Shown one piece after another: positions 37,878-47,788 of a DNA stretch of 64,000 bases. Both the position numbers and the translations under genes were made by a program. The DNA is from Bacteroidota bacterium (GTDB lineage Bacteria > Bacteroidota > Bacteroidia > Bacteroidales > UBA4417). The notes under the pieces were generated by a model, which saw nothing but the letters and a program-made list of their open reading frames with translations, had not been told where the DNA came from and did no database searches. The stretch is taken from contig JACAAZ010000002.1 of NCBI GenBank assembly GCA_013376995.1, positions 161,594-225,593 on the forward strand, written 5' to 3'. Position 1 is the first letter of the stretch, and every line of letters begins with the position of its first letter.

Positions 37878-39605
37878 CTATTGTATCCCTTTTGGAATGG
37901 CATCTATGAGCATCCGGGTATATTCCGATTGTGGCTTGCCATAGACCTGGTCAGCTTCACCGGTTTCCTGTACCCTTCCGTTACGCATAACCAGCATGCG
38001 GTCACTCATGAATTTTACAACGGAGAGGTCGTGTGAGATAAAGATGTAGGTAAAGCCATATTCAGATTTGAGATCATTCAGAAGGTTCAATACCTGAGCC
38101 TGTACGGAAACATCTAGGGCTGAAACGGACTCATCACAAACAATAAATTCCGGGTCTACAGCCAGGGCACGGGCAATGCAGATGCGTTGGCGCTGTCCCC
38201 CGGAAAATTCATGTGGATACCTGTAGAAATGGCTTTCTTCAAGCCCTACCTTTTTCAGCAGTTCAAGCGTTTTGGATTTCCTGATCTTATCTGTACCATG
38301 GAGACCATGAACCTGCATGGGCTCCAGGATGGCAAGGCCAGCTGTTAGACGAGGATTGAGTGATGAATAGGGATCCTGGAATATGATCTGGATCTTTTTA
38401 CGCATTTTCCGCAGCTCTCCCGAATTCAGCCGGGTGAGTTCCCGCTCACCGTAAAATACTTTTCCGGAGGTTGGATCTTTTAACCTCAGCAGGGTTCTTC
38501 CAAGGGTAGTTTTACCGCAGCCGGATTCTCCGACCAATCCAAGGGTTTCCCCGGCATAAACTTCCAGTGAAACATCATCCACAGCTTTTACAACCTCAAG
38601 GGGTTTTCCCAGGAAGCTTCTCTTTGAAATAAAGTGCGATGAAAGGTTTTCTGCTTTTAGCAAAGGGGCTTTGGAATAATATTTCCTGTGTTGTTCTGCC
38701 CGTTCAGCATTCGAAATAAAATCCCCTGTTACCGCTTTTCCTGAAACATAATCCGCAATCACGGATAATTTCCTCGGGCGCCTGTCGAGCGGTGGACGAC
38801 AAGCCAGTAACCCTTGTGTATACGGGTGTTTTGGATTGGTAAAGATTTCCTTGATATTGCCTTTTTCAACAATCTCACCCTTATACATCACGACAACCTC
38901 ATCCGCAATTTCAGCAATAACACCAAGGTCATGCGAAATAAAGATGAGGCTCATATTGTATTTCAACTGAAGGGATTTTAACAACTGCAGGATTGTCTTC
39001 TGAACCGTAACATCCAGGGCAGTTGTTGGCTCATCGGCTATCAGGATCTCGGGGTTGCAGGCAATAGCCATGGCAATCATTACCCTTTGTTTCTGGCCAC
39101 CTGATAGCTGGTGCGGATAGGATTTGAAAATCTCTGCTGGGCGTGGAAGCTGAACCTCGTTGAATAACTGAATGGTCCTTTCGCGGGCTATTTTCTTTGA
39201 AACCTTTTCATGCTGAAGGATATTCTCCATCACCTGCCCTCCGCAACGATAAGCAGGATTCAGTGAAGTCATGGGTTCCTGAAAGATCATGGATATTCTC
39301 TTTCCCCGCCAGCTTCGCATTTCCGGCTCTTTCAGGTCAAGAATATTAATTGCTTTTCCATTCTCGAAGAAATCAATCTTTCCCTGGCTTATCCTTCCCT
39401 GCGGATGCGGGATAAGCCGCATGATGGCAAGGGATGTAATGGATTTGCCGGAGCCGGATTCACCTACAATTCCCAGGGTGGATCCTTTTTTCAGGGAAAA
39501 TGAAATATCACGGACTGCCTTAAAGACACCGCCTTCATGCCTGAACTCAACGCTTAGCCCGGAAATGGAAAGATGATAATTATTCTCAGTGGGTGTGCCA
39601 GGCAT
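37878..39605 (-). CDS. Fused two-domain peptide/nickel-type ABC transporter ATPase
   Basis: The 575-residue protein carries two complete ABC ATPase domains of the Dpp/Opp/YejF type. Domain 1 has GESGSGKS at about 48-55, LSGGQKQRV and [12 protein letters not shown]; domain 2 has [18 protein letters not shown] and [11 protein letters not shown]. Each is followed by the oligopeptide-transporter tail ([18 protein letters not shown] in domain 1). The natural partners, two permeases and a substrate-binding protein, are absent from the window, so the ATPase is encoded apart from its transporter. Substrate class, oligopeptide or similar, follows from the family only. Confidence 0.93.
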   Translation of the reverse strand: MPGTPTENNYHLSISGLSVEFRHEGGVFKAVRDISFSLKKGSTLGIVGESGSGKSITSLAIMRLIPHPQGRISQGKIDFFENGKAINILDLKEPEMRSWRGKRISMIFQEPMTSLNPAYRCGGQVMENILQHEKVSKKIARERTIQLFNEVQLPRPAEIFKSYPHQLSGGQKQRVMIAMAIACNPEILIADEPTTALDVTVQKTILQLLKSLQLKYNMSLIFISHDLGVIAEIADEVVVMYKGEIVEKGNIKEIFTNPKHPYTQGLLACRPPLDRRPRKLSVIADYVSGKAVTGDFISNAERAEQHRKYYSKAPLLKAENLSSHFISKRSFLGKPLEVVKAVDDVSLEVYAGETLGLVGESGCGKTTLGRTLLRLKDPTSGKVFYGERELTRLNSGELRKMRKKIQIIFQDPYSSLNPRLTAGLAILEPMQVHGLHGTDKIRKSKTLELLKKVGLEESHFYRYPHEFSGGQRQRICIARALAVDPEFIVCDESVSALDVSVQAQVLNLLNDLKSEYGFTYIFISHDLSVVKFMSDRMLVMRNGRVQETGEADQVYGKPQSEYTRMLIDAIPKGIQ

Positions 39606-39651
39606 AATGGATTTAATCAGTTCAATCAGTTTTTAAAACATTTAGTAGGCA

Positions 39652-40350
39652 TTAAAGGCCTTTCGCAACTGCCACCTGGATGATAATGTCTACCATTTGT
39701 TTTTCGGTAAAGCGTGACGGATTCAAAATTACATCATAGATAGAATAATGCTTTGGATCCTGGAGCATCCTGTGTACATACATTTCCCGCTCTCCATCCA
39801 GGCGCTTGATATATTGTGTAGCATATTCCCGGCTGTATTCAAGTTTCTTCATAACCTTTTCCACCCGCCAGTCAAAAGGGGCTTCCAACCTGACATGAAG
39901 GGATTTTGCAATATGCTGGCTAACTGCGGCTCCTCCCCGGCCAACTATGACAACATTTCCATGCTCTGCAAACTGACGGATCACATCCTGCAGGGTTTTC
40001 ATAATTTTCTGATCACTTTTATGCGCATGGCCTGACATAGCCTCGACGATCTGGTCCATGATCCCTCTTTCCTTATCCGTAATTACCCTGTTGAGTTTTC
40101 GCGGATCCAGGTCGAGTTTTTCGGCTGACTTTTCCAGGATTTCATGGTTGATGAATTGCCAGGGAATTGGCTTTCCTTTAAGAAAAGGATTCGTGTTCAG
40201 CAACTGGCAGATGTCGTGTGCAATTTTACTTGCTCCGCATCCTGCCTGTCGCGAAATAGTGATAACGGGACCAAATCCTTTCAGTGGATCATGCAGTTCA
40301 TGCTCCGCATTAAACCGCTTGCTCATGTATTCGTATAACAGATTTTCCAT
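39652..40350 (-). CDS. Cytidylate-kinase-like family protein
   Basis: The 232-residue protein belongs to the cytidylate-kinase-like family (Cytidylate_kin2), with a P-loop-like N-terminal motif (ITISRQAGCGASKIA), GRGGAAVSQHI in the middle and an adenylate-kinase-like basic helix (DWRVEKVMKKLEYSREYA). It is a probable nucleoside monophosphate kinase or a related P-loop phosphotransferase; the true Cmk is usually longer or more canonical, so I do not assign cmk. It lies between the ABC ATPase and pgi on the same strand. Confidence 0.85.
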   Translation of the reverse strand: MENLLYEYMSKRFNAEHELHDPLKGFGPVITISRQAGCGASKIAHDICQLLNTNPFLKGKPIPWQFINHEILEKSAEKLDLDPRKLNRVITDKERGIMDQIVEAMSGHAHKSDQKIMKTLQDVIRQFAEHGNVVIVGRGGAAVSQHIAKSLHVRLEAPFDWRVEKVMKKLEYSREYATQYIKRLDGEREMYVHRMLQDPKHYSIYDVILNPSRFTEKQMVDIIIQVAVAKGL

Positions 40351-40413
40351 GACCAGGGATTTATGTGTAAAACAACAAGAACGAAAGCGATCTAAAAATG
40401 CAGTCCTGAAAGG

Positions 40414-41769
40414 CTATTCACCGTTTATCCTCGCCCTTATGGCATCGGATTCTTTTTCATAACCGGGCTTGCCAAGCAGGGCAAACATATTCTTCTTATA
40501 GGCTTCCACCCCGGGTTGGTCAAAGGGATTGACGCCAAGGATATAGCCGCTGAGTCCGCAGGCAAATTCAAAGAAATAAAGCAATTCACCAATGGTTTCT
40601 TCATTCAGCTTTGGCAAGCTGATCCCCAGGTTCGGAACATCTCCGTCAATATGTGCCAGGACAGTTCCAAGGGTTGCCATCTGGTTTACCTCATTCAGGG
40701 ATTTGCCGGCGATGAAGTTCATGCCATCAAGGTCAGCATTGTCATGGGGAATGTTAAGCATCTTTGCGGGAGAATCAACAGTAATGACCGTTTCAAAGAT
40801 CATTCGCTGCCCGTCCTGGATATACTGGCCCATTGAATGAAGATCTGTGGTGAAGCCAACACCAGCAGGGAAAATTCCTTCCCCCTCTTTTCCTTCACTT
40901 TCACCATACAACTGTTTCCACCATTCAGTAATGTATTGAAGGGATGGTTCATAATTCACCAGGATCTCTACCTGCTTGCCCATTCTGTAAAGTGAATTCC
41001 GGATAGCAGCATACCTGGAGGCCGGATTATCAAGGATTGAAGGAGTAATGATACATGCTTCCCTCATAGCTTTTGCACCGGCAACCAACTGGCGGATATC
41101 ATAACCTGCAACAGCTATCGGCAGCAGCCCGACAGGTGTTAGCACAGAAAATCTACCGCCGACATCATCAGGAATCACATAGGTCTTGTATCCCTCATCA
41201 GTAGAAAGTTTTTTCAAGGCTCCCCTTGATTTGTCCGTAATGGAAATAATCCTTTCACGGGCACTTTCTTTTCCGTATTTCTTTTCAAGGTGAGCTTTCA
41301 GGATGCGGAACGCAACAGCAGGTTCCGTTGTTGTACCTGATTTGGAGATCACAGCAACAGCATAATCCTTTTCTGATAAGAGTTCAAGGAGGGAAGCATG
41401 GTAATCCTGGCTGATGCTGTTTCCGGCATATATAACTACGGGCGATTTTTTACCCGAATTCATCATTCCTGCAAAGGGGTGGTTAAGTGCTTCTATAACT
41501 GCACGGGCTCCAAGATAAGACCCACCAATACCGATCACCACAAATACTTCTGCTATTTCACGTATCTTTCGTGCATCTTCTTCAATGCTGCTGAGAAGGG
41601 CTTCATCTATTTCGGCAGGCAAATCAACCCATCCGAGGAAATCATTTCCTTTACCTGTCTTATTAATTAGCATGTCATGACACACTGAGACTTCATCCTG
41701 CATGATCAGTAATTCCTCATCCGAAAGAAAATCTGCTAAATGCTCATGGTTGAATGTAAGATTAATCAT
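40414..41769 (-). CDS. pgi: Glucose-6-phosphate isomerase
   Basis: Pgi interconverts glucose 6-phosphate and fructose 6-phosphate in glycolysis. The 451-residue protein is the short bacterial form, with [33 protein letters not shown] (phosphate-binding Ser/Thr loop), [11 protein letters not shown] and the C-terminal [12 protein letters not shown] with the catalytic Lys. Length and motifs agree with the Bacteroidota and Firmicutes type. It heads a minus-strand run. Upstream lies a 418-bp region with a candidate small RNA on the same strand. Confidence 0.97.
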   Translation of the reverse strand: MINLTFNHEHLADFLSDEELLIMQDEVSVCHDMLINKTGKGNDFLGWVDLPAEIDEALLSSIEEDARKIREIAEVFVVIGIGGSYLGARAVIEALNHPFAGMMNSGKKSPVVIYAGNSISQDYHASLLELLSEKDYAVAVISKSGTTTEPAVAFRILKAHLEKKYGKESARERIISITDKSRGALKKLSTDEGYKTYVIPDDVGGRFSVLTPVGLLPIAVAGYDIRQLVAGAKAMREACIITPSILDNPASRYAAIRNSLYRMGKQVEILVNYEPSLQYITEWWKQLYGESEGKEGEGIFPAGVGFTTDLHSMGQYIQDGQRMIFETVITVDSPAKMLNIPHDNADLDGMNFIAGKSLNEVNQMATLGTVLAHIDGDVPNLGISLPKLNEETIGELLYFFEFACGLSGYILGVNPFDQPGVEAYKKNMFALLGKPGYEKESDAIRARINGE

Positions 41770-41934
41770 TTTGTATTTCGTTAATTTGAATTATATGGCA
41801 AAAATCGTCAATTATACGGTATCTTACTTCTTATGCGAAGTTTTTTAAACCAGGATCAGTAAATATCCGGCCTTTCAATTGTTTAACAGATAGGCACTAT
41901 CTATAAAATTACGAAAAAAGGGGGACAAAACAAA

Positions 41935-41963
41935 AAAAGTGCGACCCCAAGAGCCGCACTTTT
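41935..41963 (-). terminator. Rho-independent terminator, minus orientation
   Basis: Stem AAAAGTGCG/CGCACTTTT with an 11-nt loop; on the minus strand, the hairpin is followed by seven Ts. No minus-strand gene precedes it, so it probably ends a small RNA. Confidence 0.75.
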
Positions 41964-42075
41964 CAAACAAACAACAAAACCATTTAATCTCAATGCGTTT
42001 ACTAATTTTTATAGAATGCTCATTTTCAAATTAAACCACCAGTAACAACATTGAGATTAATGACTCAACTAACCA
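41935..42075 (-). ncRNA. Candidate small RNA on the minus strand
   Basis: A TAATTTTG element on the minus strand (plus-strand CAAAATTA at 42080-42087) would start transcription near 42074. The transcript would contain the 12-bp inverted repeat TTAATCTCAATG/CATTGAGATTAA and end at the strong terminator at 41935, about 140 nt in all, with no ORF. A -33 TTG at the right distance is not evident. The family is unknown. Prediction from structure and signals only; 5' end approximate. Confidence 0.35.
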
Positions 42076-42173
42076 CTCCCAAAATTAATTGACATTGAAC
42101 CGTTGGAATGTTAACGAATTCAAAAGAACGTTAAAAAATGTTAAGCCCTGGAAACTTTGATTATCAAGGGGTT

Positions 42174-42181
42174 TAATTTTG
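42174..42181 (+). promoter_or_regulatory. -7 element (TAATTTTG) of the sensor kinase gene
   Basis: A perfect match to the Bacteroidota -7 consensus TAnnTTTG, ending six bases before the kinase ATG. The start of transcription would fall at or just before the ATG, implying a nearly leaderless transcript. The -33 region is weak. Confidence 0.55.
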
Positions 42182-42187
42182 CAGCCG

Positions 42188-43732
42188 ATGAAAAAACAAG
42201 TGCTTATAGTAATCATTATTCTGGTCTCGTTAGCGATGGCCACCCTGATTGGTATCCAGGTTTTCTGGATAAGGAATTCCATTCAGCTCAGGGAAGCTAA
42301 TTTCAGGAGAAGTGTTGATGAAGCCGTAAACAATGCTCTTACCAAACTTGAGAAAATAGAAATTGCCCGCAGGATCAATTCCAGCGACTCCATTCAGCAT
42401 TTCCTCCAAAAACAGGATACAAGATCCAGGGAGTACGAAAGGCCTGTTATACCGGATACCGGGATACAGATGATAAAGTCAGAAACGGAAGCTATTCCCA
42501 GCTTACCGGGAACCACAACCATGCAGAATGATACCCAGGGCAGATTGTCAGGTGACCTGGATGAAAAGAAATTGGCGGAGGTGGAGCATAACCTGAAAAA
42601 GCCGGAAATTGAGGCTCTCAGGAGGCAAAACATGATGATGAACCGCATGATGAACCAATTACTAGGTTCAGAGGTGGAAAAGGATATTGAAAAAAGGATA
42701 ACCAGCGGGTTGATTGATACACTTATCCGGGAAGAATTCATTATAAAAGGCATCACATTGGCTTACGAATTTGGAGTATTCAATCCGGGGAGAAATAAGA
42801 TAGTACTCGAAAAGACCGGGCAATACCACAATGAACTGCTTCAAAAGGGATATTCTTTCCCATTGATGCCTGTAAGTGGCATCTCTACTACCGATTTCCT
42901 TCTTGTCTATTTCCCGGAAAAATCGAAACATGCATTCCTTAGTTTGTATGGAATGCTATTCGTCTCACTAGCACTGGTGATCATAATCATTTCGGCATTT
43001 ACATACTCGGTGCTGACCATCGTAAAGCAACGCAAATTGTCGGAATTGAAAAATGACTTCATTAACAATATGACGCATGAATTCAAGACCCCAATATCCA
43101 CTGTATCATTGGCATGCCAGGCTCTTACGGATAAAGACTTTCCACGTTCTAACGAATTGTACGACAATTATATCCAGATAATAGAGGATGAAAACCGTCG
43201 ACTGGGTGTAATGGCTGAAAAAATCCTGCAGACAGCTATCCTGGAAAAAGGGAAACTTGCACTCAGGCTGGAAACGATAGATGTTCATCACCTGATCCAG
43301 GATGTGATCAAGAATATTGCTATCCAGGTTGAAATTCGTGACGGATCCATAAATACTGCTTTCCAGGCGCGGGAGTCATATGTTAAAGCAGATAAAATGC
43401 ATCTTTCAAACGTAATTTATAACCTGCTTGATAACGCCAATAAATACTCGCCTCGTAAGCCCCAAATCCAGGTTATGACCCAGGATGGAGAAGGCGGAAT
43501 TTTTATTCTATTCCGCGATAATGGGATTGGGATCAGCAAGGTAAACCAGAAAAAGATCTTTGAAAAACTTTACCGGGTTCCAACCGGAGATGTGCATAAT
43601 GTGAAAGGCTTTGGTTTGGGGCTCAGTTACGTTAAATTTGTTGTAGAAAAACATGGAGGAAATATCTCTGTTGAAAGTGAAGTTGGAAAGGGCAGTACAT
43701 TTAAGGTTTTCTTACCCTTTAATCCATCATGA
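42188..43732 (+). CDS. Membrane sensor histidine kinase (RprX-like)
   Basis: The start is ATG 42188; the TTG at 42179 adds three residues. The 514-residue protein has a transmembrane helix at about 4-27, a sensor region of some 215 residues rich in Met and charged residues, a second helix near 250-275, a HisKA domain with His297 in NNMTHEFKTPIS, and a HATPase domain with NLLDNANKYS, DNGIGIS and GFGLGLSYV. The architecture and the paired response regulator resemble RprX/RprY of Bacteroides, though that match is from memory. The regulator lies 179 bp downstream on the same strand. The input signal is unknown. Confidence 0.92.
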   Translation: MKKQVLIVIIILVSLAMATLIGIQVFWIRNSIQLREANFRRSVDEAVNNALTKLEKIEIARRINSSDSIQHFLQKQDTRSREYERPVIPDTGIQMIKSETEAIPSLPGTTTMQNDTQGRLSGDLDEKKLAEVEHNLKKPEIEALRRQNMMMNRMMNQLLGSEVEKDIEKRITSGLIDTLIREEFIIKGITLAYEFGVFNPGRNKIVLEKTGQYHNELLQKGYSFPLMPVSGISTTDFLLVYFPEKSKHAFLSLYGMLFVSLALVIIIISAFTYSVLTIVKQRKLSELKNDFINNMTHEFKTPISTVSLACQALTDKDFPRSNELYDNYIQIIEDENRRLGVMAEKILQTAILEKGKLALRLETIDVHHLIQDVIKNIAIQVEIRDGSINTAFQARESYVKADKMHLSNVIYNLLDNANKYSPRKPQIQVMTQDGEGGIFILFRDNGIGISKVNQKKIFEKLYRVPTGDVHNVKGFGLGLSYVKFVVEKHGGNISVESEVGKGSTFKVFLPFNPS

Positions 43733-43911
43733 TCATACTTTTCAGAGCTTTCGTCCGTTCAAGAAGCAAAGTAGCTGAATCTGACAGCATGATTTGCTTT
43801 TTAAGCCCGGTTTCACTGCTGCATGCAGCTTCCAATTGATGGTTGTTGCGTCAAAACTAAATGACGACTGTATAAACAAATACATAAATATCATTTAAAT
43901 CTTACTATTCA

Positions 43912-44619
43912 ATGGAAAACGAAAAGACAAAAGTTTTGCTGGCCGAGGATGATAAAAATCTTGGGAATATTCTCAGGACTTACCTGGAAGCTAAGGGATA
44001 TACCACCCGCCTGTTTATTAACGGCCAGGAAGCCAGTGAAGCATTTTCAAAAGAGCCCTTCGACTTTTGTATAGTGGACGTCATGATGCCCATCAAAGAT
44101 GGATTTACCCTGGCAAAAGATATCAGGAAACTGGATACCCAGATTCCAATTCTTTTCCTTACCGCTAAATCATTGGAAGAAGATAAACTGAAAGGATTCC
44201 AGTCGGGTGGGGATGATTACCTGACCAAGCCTTTCAGCATGGAGGAGCTGCTGGCGAGGATTGAAGCTATTTTAAGGCGCTCTTCACATACTCCTGGTGC
44301 TATACAGGCCAAAGGTGTTTTCGAAATTGGCGGGTTCGTTTTCGACTACAACCACCAGCACTTAAACATCCATGGCAATGAACAAAAACTTACCTCCAAG
44401 GAGGCTGAATTACTGAAATTGTTGTGTGAGCATGTTAACCAGGTGGTCGACCGGAGCTTTGCACTTAACCGAATCTGGCAAAATGACAGTTATTTCAATG
44501 CACGCAGCATGGATGTATATGTCGCTAAACTTAGGAAATACCTAAAGGAAGATCCAACTGTTGAACTGATCAATGTTCATGGAATTGGATTCAAGCTGGT
44601 AACAAATTCGGAAAGCTAA
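43912..44619 (+). CDS. OmpR-type response regulator (RprY-like)
   Basis: The 235-residue product has a receiver domain with the acidic triad AEDD at the N-terminus, the phosphorylated Asp56 in CIVDVMMPIKDG, and Lys in YLTKPFSMEEL, followed by a winged-helix DNA-binding domain with LTSKEAELLKLL and MDVYVAKLRKYLKEDP. The wording of the receiver closely resembles Bacteroides RprY. It is preceded by the kinase gene and separated from it by 179 bp, so it may have its own promoter. Its stop codon overlaps the stop of the convergent AlkD-like gene. Confidence 0.95.
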   Translation: MENEKTKVLLAEDDKNLGNILRTYLEAKGYTTRLFINGQEASEAFSKEPFDFCIVDVMMPIKDGFTLAKDIRKLDTQIPILFLTAKSLEEDKLKGFQSGGDDYLTKPFSMEELLARIEAILRRSSHTPGAIQAKGVFEIGGFVFDYNHQHLNIHGNEQKLTSKEAELLKLLCEHVNQVVDRSFALNRIWQNDSYFNARSMDVYVAKLRKYLKEDPTVELINVHGIGFKLVTNSES

Positions 44620-45299
44620 ACCCGTTCCCTGGTCTTGTTAATGATTTTCAATGCCTCTCTCTGACTAAGAGGCGATAGATTGTGTGAACCCACGAACTGA
44701 GTAACAGCAAGTGGGTTTCTTTTTGAATGTTCCCGCAACGACCAGCCAATTGCTTTCCGTATGAAAAAGTCTTTATGCCCGGAAAGCCTTTCACAAAGTT
44801 CAAAAAGTAAAGCTTCATCGGTTTCAAACTTATAGCGAAGCTGGAACAGAAGACCTGAGCGCAGAAGCCAAAGATTTCCGGAGCTCATCCAATCTTCAAT
44901 CTGCATGCGGATCAGTGATGGGTTTTTCTTCAGAATGGCGCCCGCAATATTGGGTGCAACGAAATCGACAGTATCCCACCATGATTTATGGGTGATCATG
45001 AATTCAGCCAGCTTCAACAAATCCGGGTTTCCTTTACGGGCAAAGTGTTCAGTCATCTCCAAACCTACATATTGCCACTCCCGTTGAGGCTGTTCCCAGC
45101 AATATGAAACCAGGTTTTCAAGCTGCGAAGGTTCCAGGTAACCGGATTGCCTAATGAAATCGCGATAAAGCTCCCTTCTCAGTGGTGAACCAAGGCCATA
45201 GAATTCAGAAAGCCCGCGCATATAAGCTTTAGCGCCCCTGGCATAAACAGGGTCGGCATTTCTTTCAAAGGACTCTTTTAAGGATTGGAAATAGTGCAT
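44616..45299 (-). CDS. DNA alkylation repair protein (AlkD-like)
   Basis: The 227-residue protein belongs to the AlkD-type family of HEAT-like-repeat DNA glycosylases that remove 3-methyladenine and 7-methylguanine. Helical repeats and the family motifs PTYxGx-like ARGAKAYMRGLSEFYG, VDFVAPNIAGAIL and the WLLRSGLLFQLRYK segment are visible; ACIGWSLRE-type KAIGWSLREHSKRNP marks the substrate-proximal helix. Length is normal. It converges with the response regulator, their stop codons sharing the bases CTAA at 44616-44619. Activity on a particular lesion is not established. Confidence 0.9.
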   Translation of the reverse strand: MHYFQSLKESFERNADPVYARGAKAYMRGLSEFYGLGSPLRRELYRDFIRQSGYLEPSQLENLVSYCWEQPQREWQYVGLEMTEHFARKGNPDLLKLAEFMITHKSWWDTVDFVAPNIAGAILKKNPSLIRMQIEDWMSSGNLWLLRSGLLFQLRYKFETDEALLFELCERLSGHKDFFIRKAIGWSLREHSKRNPLAVTQFVGSHNLSPLSQREALKIINKTRERV

Positions 45300-45326
45300 T
45301 GTTGGTAATGAAATCTGAGTTTGTGG

Positions 45327-47678
45327 TTAATTAAATATCATCTTTTCAGAGGATAAATCTGCTCCCGATAGGGTGGATAAATGGAAATAATAAACACCGG
45401 GCCCCCTGCTACTCGATGACCAGGTGAGCTCATGCTTTCCGGGCCTGAACGGCATTTTATCAAGTATACTTCCCTTGGAATCAACTACTGTAAGGATAGA
45501 GGGATCCGGAGCATCAACTTCAATAGTACAATATTCATGTGCCGGGTTTGGATAGATCTTCAGCCGGCTCTTATTGTTGATACACGGCTCAGCCATACCA
45601 TACGATTTATCAAGCGCTGCAAGTGTATATTCCCCCTTTGCCAGGCTGTCAACGATCAGGTAACCAATATTGGAAGTTCCTAATCGCGTAAAAGGAACTC
45701 GCATCCAGTCGCCCCTGGAATCAGGACGATAAAGGATTATGATGCTGTCATTGGGCCCTGTTAACAGGTTTTTATCAAGGCCTGACTTGCTGAAAAAGAA
45801 TTTACCGTTTGCCTTAAACCCCGGGTTAAAAATTCCCTGTACCTTCCAATACCGGGCATCTGACAGGCGAATCGCTGGATTGGCAACTTTCATGGCATCA
45901 GGAGCTACCCAGTTATGGGTGATCCTAACAAAAACCGAATCCGTAACCTGGTTGGTCAAAACCTTTGAATAGGTTCCGCTGAAGTCAATTTCCCCTGTGT
46001 TCTTAATTACAAATATCCTGTCAATCGCAGCATCGGATACTTTTTCATGAAGATCGGATATGGCATCTGCAGGTTCAAAGGGAACATGGAAGGTTTTATT
46101 TCCCTGTTTCCCTGAAAAGATCAGTGTATCGGTATATTGCTGCCAGTTTTTACCAAGAAAGGTGATCTCCAGGTGGTTGGAATTAGCATATTCAGTTGTT
46201 TCCAGCAGCTTCTGGTTTACTTCCACTTTTACATCATACCCGGATGCTGAAGGGGTTGCCTGCATGTATCCCACTGAAAAGTTGAGGAAACCGGGTGAAA
46301 ATACCCAGGCATTAAAGAAATCATCGAGGTCAACACCAGTATACGAGCTCAGGAAATCACGCAGATCGCAGGTTGAAGCCGGTTGATAGGCAAAATGCTG
46401 TAAGTATGCTTTGATCCCGTTGAAAAACAGTTCATCACCCAGGTAATTGCGCAGGGTATGGGTCACCTGGGCTCCTTTTTCATATACTGTGCTCCCGTAA
46501 GTAATGGTTTGAGGGATACCATAAACCGGGTAATATCCATCATCGGTAACATGGGTATTCAGGATAACATTTTTGAGCTTGTTCCTTAGGTATTCAGTTG
46601 AAACGTCTTTACCATAAAGGAATTCCAGGGTCAATGATTCGCACCATACGGCCCATCCCTCGTTCAGCCACATATCTTCAGCTGAGGCGCAGGTAACCTT
46701 GTCGCCAAACCACATATGGGATAATTCATGGGCATACCACCATTCATTGCTGGTAGTTCCATCCCATCCGCTATAGGGATATGAAATGTTTGCAGCATGT
46801 TCCATTGCTCCTTCGGCAGTTGCTGTATAACCAACCCGTTCAAAAGGATAGGGCCCGAAATGATCTTCATAAATCCCCAGGATATTTTTCAGATGTTGGA
46901 AGGTTCCTTCTACTTTCAATGAATCTGTCGGACGGCAATACAACGTTATGGGAACCTGGCCGGCAATTCCATTATAAGTATCGGTAACCAGGCTGTAAGC
47001 CCCGATAGAAGCAGATATCAGGTAAGTGGGGAGGGAATAGGTTGTTTTCCAGTGCCAGGTGCGCGCTGATGATGTATTTACTGTTACATCCTGCAAAAGT
47101 CCTCCACTGGTTGCCTTCATGCTGTTGGGAACTGTGATGTAAACATCGTAGAGAGCCCGGTCGCGAAAGTCATCAATACAAGGAAACCAGGCTTTTCCAA
47201 GGTTATGGGGGATGGAATTAAATCCAACACCCAGGTTAAATGCATAATTTCCGCTAAACTGAAAACCACCACATTGCGAAGGGTCAACGAAAGTGGTTCC
47301 ATGATAATACACCCTAACAGCTAGTGTATCCGAAATTCCCAATGTGGAGCCAGGAAAAACAGTAAGCGTATTTCCTTCATGGCTATAACTCTTTATAACC
47401 TGATCAACCTTAACTGAGTCAACAATAAGTTGTTCGAGTTCAAGTTTAATACTTGAAAGGCCATTTACCTTCGGAGTGAGAATGACTTCCGTGTAACCGC
47501 GGATGGTTTTATTCGTCAGATTGATGTCCTCAAGATGGATGTCGTAATGTATTGCATCAAGGGAATCGCTGTATATTATTTTAGTCGCTGTAGAACAGGA
47601 ATTTTGACTATAAACAGTGCCTGCATAATGAAGTAGCAGAAAAAATGTTAAAAAAGCAATAAACTTCAATGACTTCAT
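45327..47678 (-). CDS. T9SS-exported M1-family aminopeptidase
   Basis: I start at the ATG at 47678 because it gives a signal peptide (MKSLKFIAFLTFFLLLHYAG); the frame is open to 47723. The 783-residue enzyme is a zinc metallopeptidase with HELSH (317-321) and the third ligand Glu340 in NEGWA. The exopeptidase motif is GAMEH (290-294) in place of the usual GAMEN. A C-terminal T9SS type A sorting domain (KIYPNPAHEYCTIEV, PGVYYFHL) indicates secretion or surface attachment. Downstream of the catalytic part is a beta-rich region (about 470-690). It is divergent from the TolC-family gene. Confidence 0.94.
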   Translation of the reverse strand: MKSLKFIAFLTFFLLLHYAGTVYSQNSCSTATKIIYSDSLDAIHYDIHLEDINLTNKTIRGYTEVILTPKVNGLSSIKLELEQLIVDSVKVDQVIKSYSHEGNTLTVFPGSTLGISDTLAVRVYYHGTTFVDPSQCGGFQFSGNYAFNLGVGFNSIPHNLGKAWFPCIDDFRDRALYDVYITVPNSMKATSGGLLQDVTVNTSSARTWHWKTTYSLPTYLISASIGAYSLVTDTYNGIAGQVPITLYCRPTDSLKVEGTFQHLKNILGIYEDHFGPYPFERVGYTATAEGAMEHAANISYPYSGWDGTTSNEWWYAHELSHMWFGDKVTCASAEDMWLNEGWAVWCESLTLEFLYGKDVSTEYLRNKLKNVILNTHVTDDGYYPVYGIPQTITYGSTVYEKGAQVTHTLRNYLGDELFFNGIKAYLQHFAYQPASTCDLRDFLSSYTGVDLDDFFNAWVFSPGFLNFSVGYMQATPSASGYDVKVEVNQKLLETTEYANSNHLEITFLGKNWQQYTDTLIFSGKQGNKTFHVPFEPADAISDLHEKVSDAAIDRIFVIKNTGEIDFSGTYSKVLTNQVTDSVFVRITHNWVAPDAMKVANPAIRLSDARYWKVQGIFNPGFKANGKFFFSKSGLDKNLLTGPNDSIIILYRPDSRGDWMRVPFTRLGTSNIGYLIVDSLAKGEYTLAALDKSYGMAEPCINNKSRLKIYPNPAHEYCTIEVDAPDPSILTVVDSKGSILDKMPFRPGKHELTWSSSSRGPGVYYFHLSTLSGADLSSEKMIFN

Positions 47679-47788
47679 GGTTGTTTGATATATGTAACCC
47701 ATAACTTTGTAAAGGTAAATCAAAAAATAATTGATCGATCTTCAGCTTTACCATCGCTGATTCCCTAATGAATTATAACTCCTCACAT

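Larger units (their letters stand above)
41770..42187. other. 418-bp intergenic region between pgi and the sensor kinase gene
   Basis: No ORF is supported here. It holds the pgi promoter region, a strong hairpin at 41935-41963, a 12-bp inverted repeat (41984-41995 with 42049-42060), a candidate minus-strand small RNA, and the kinase promoter at 42174-42181. Confidence 0.7.
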
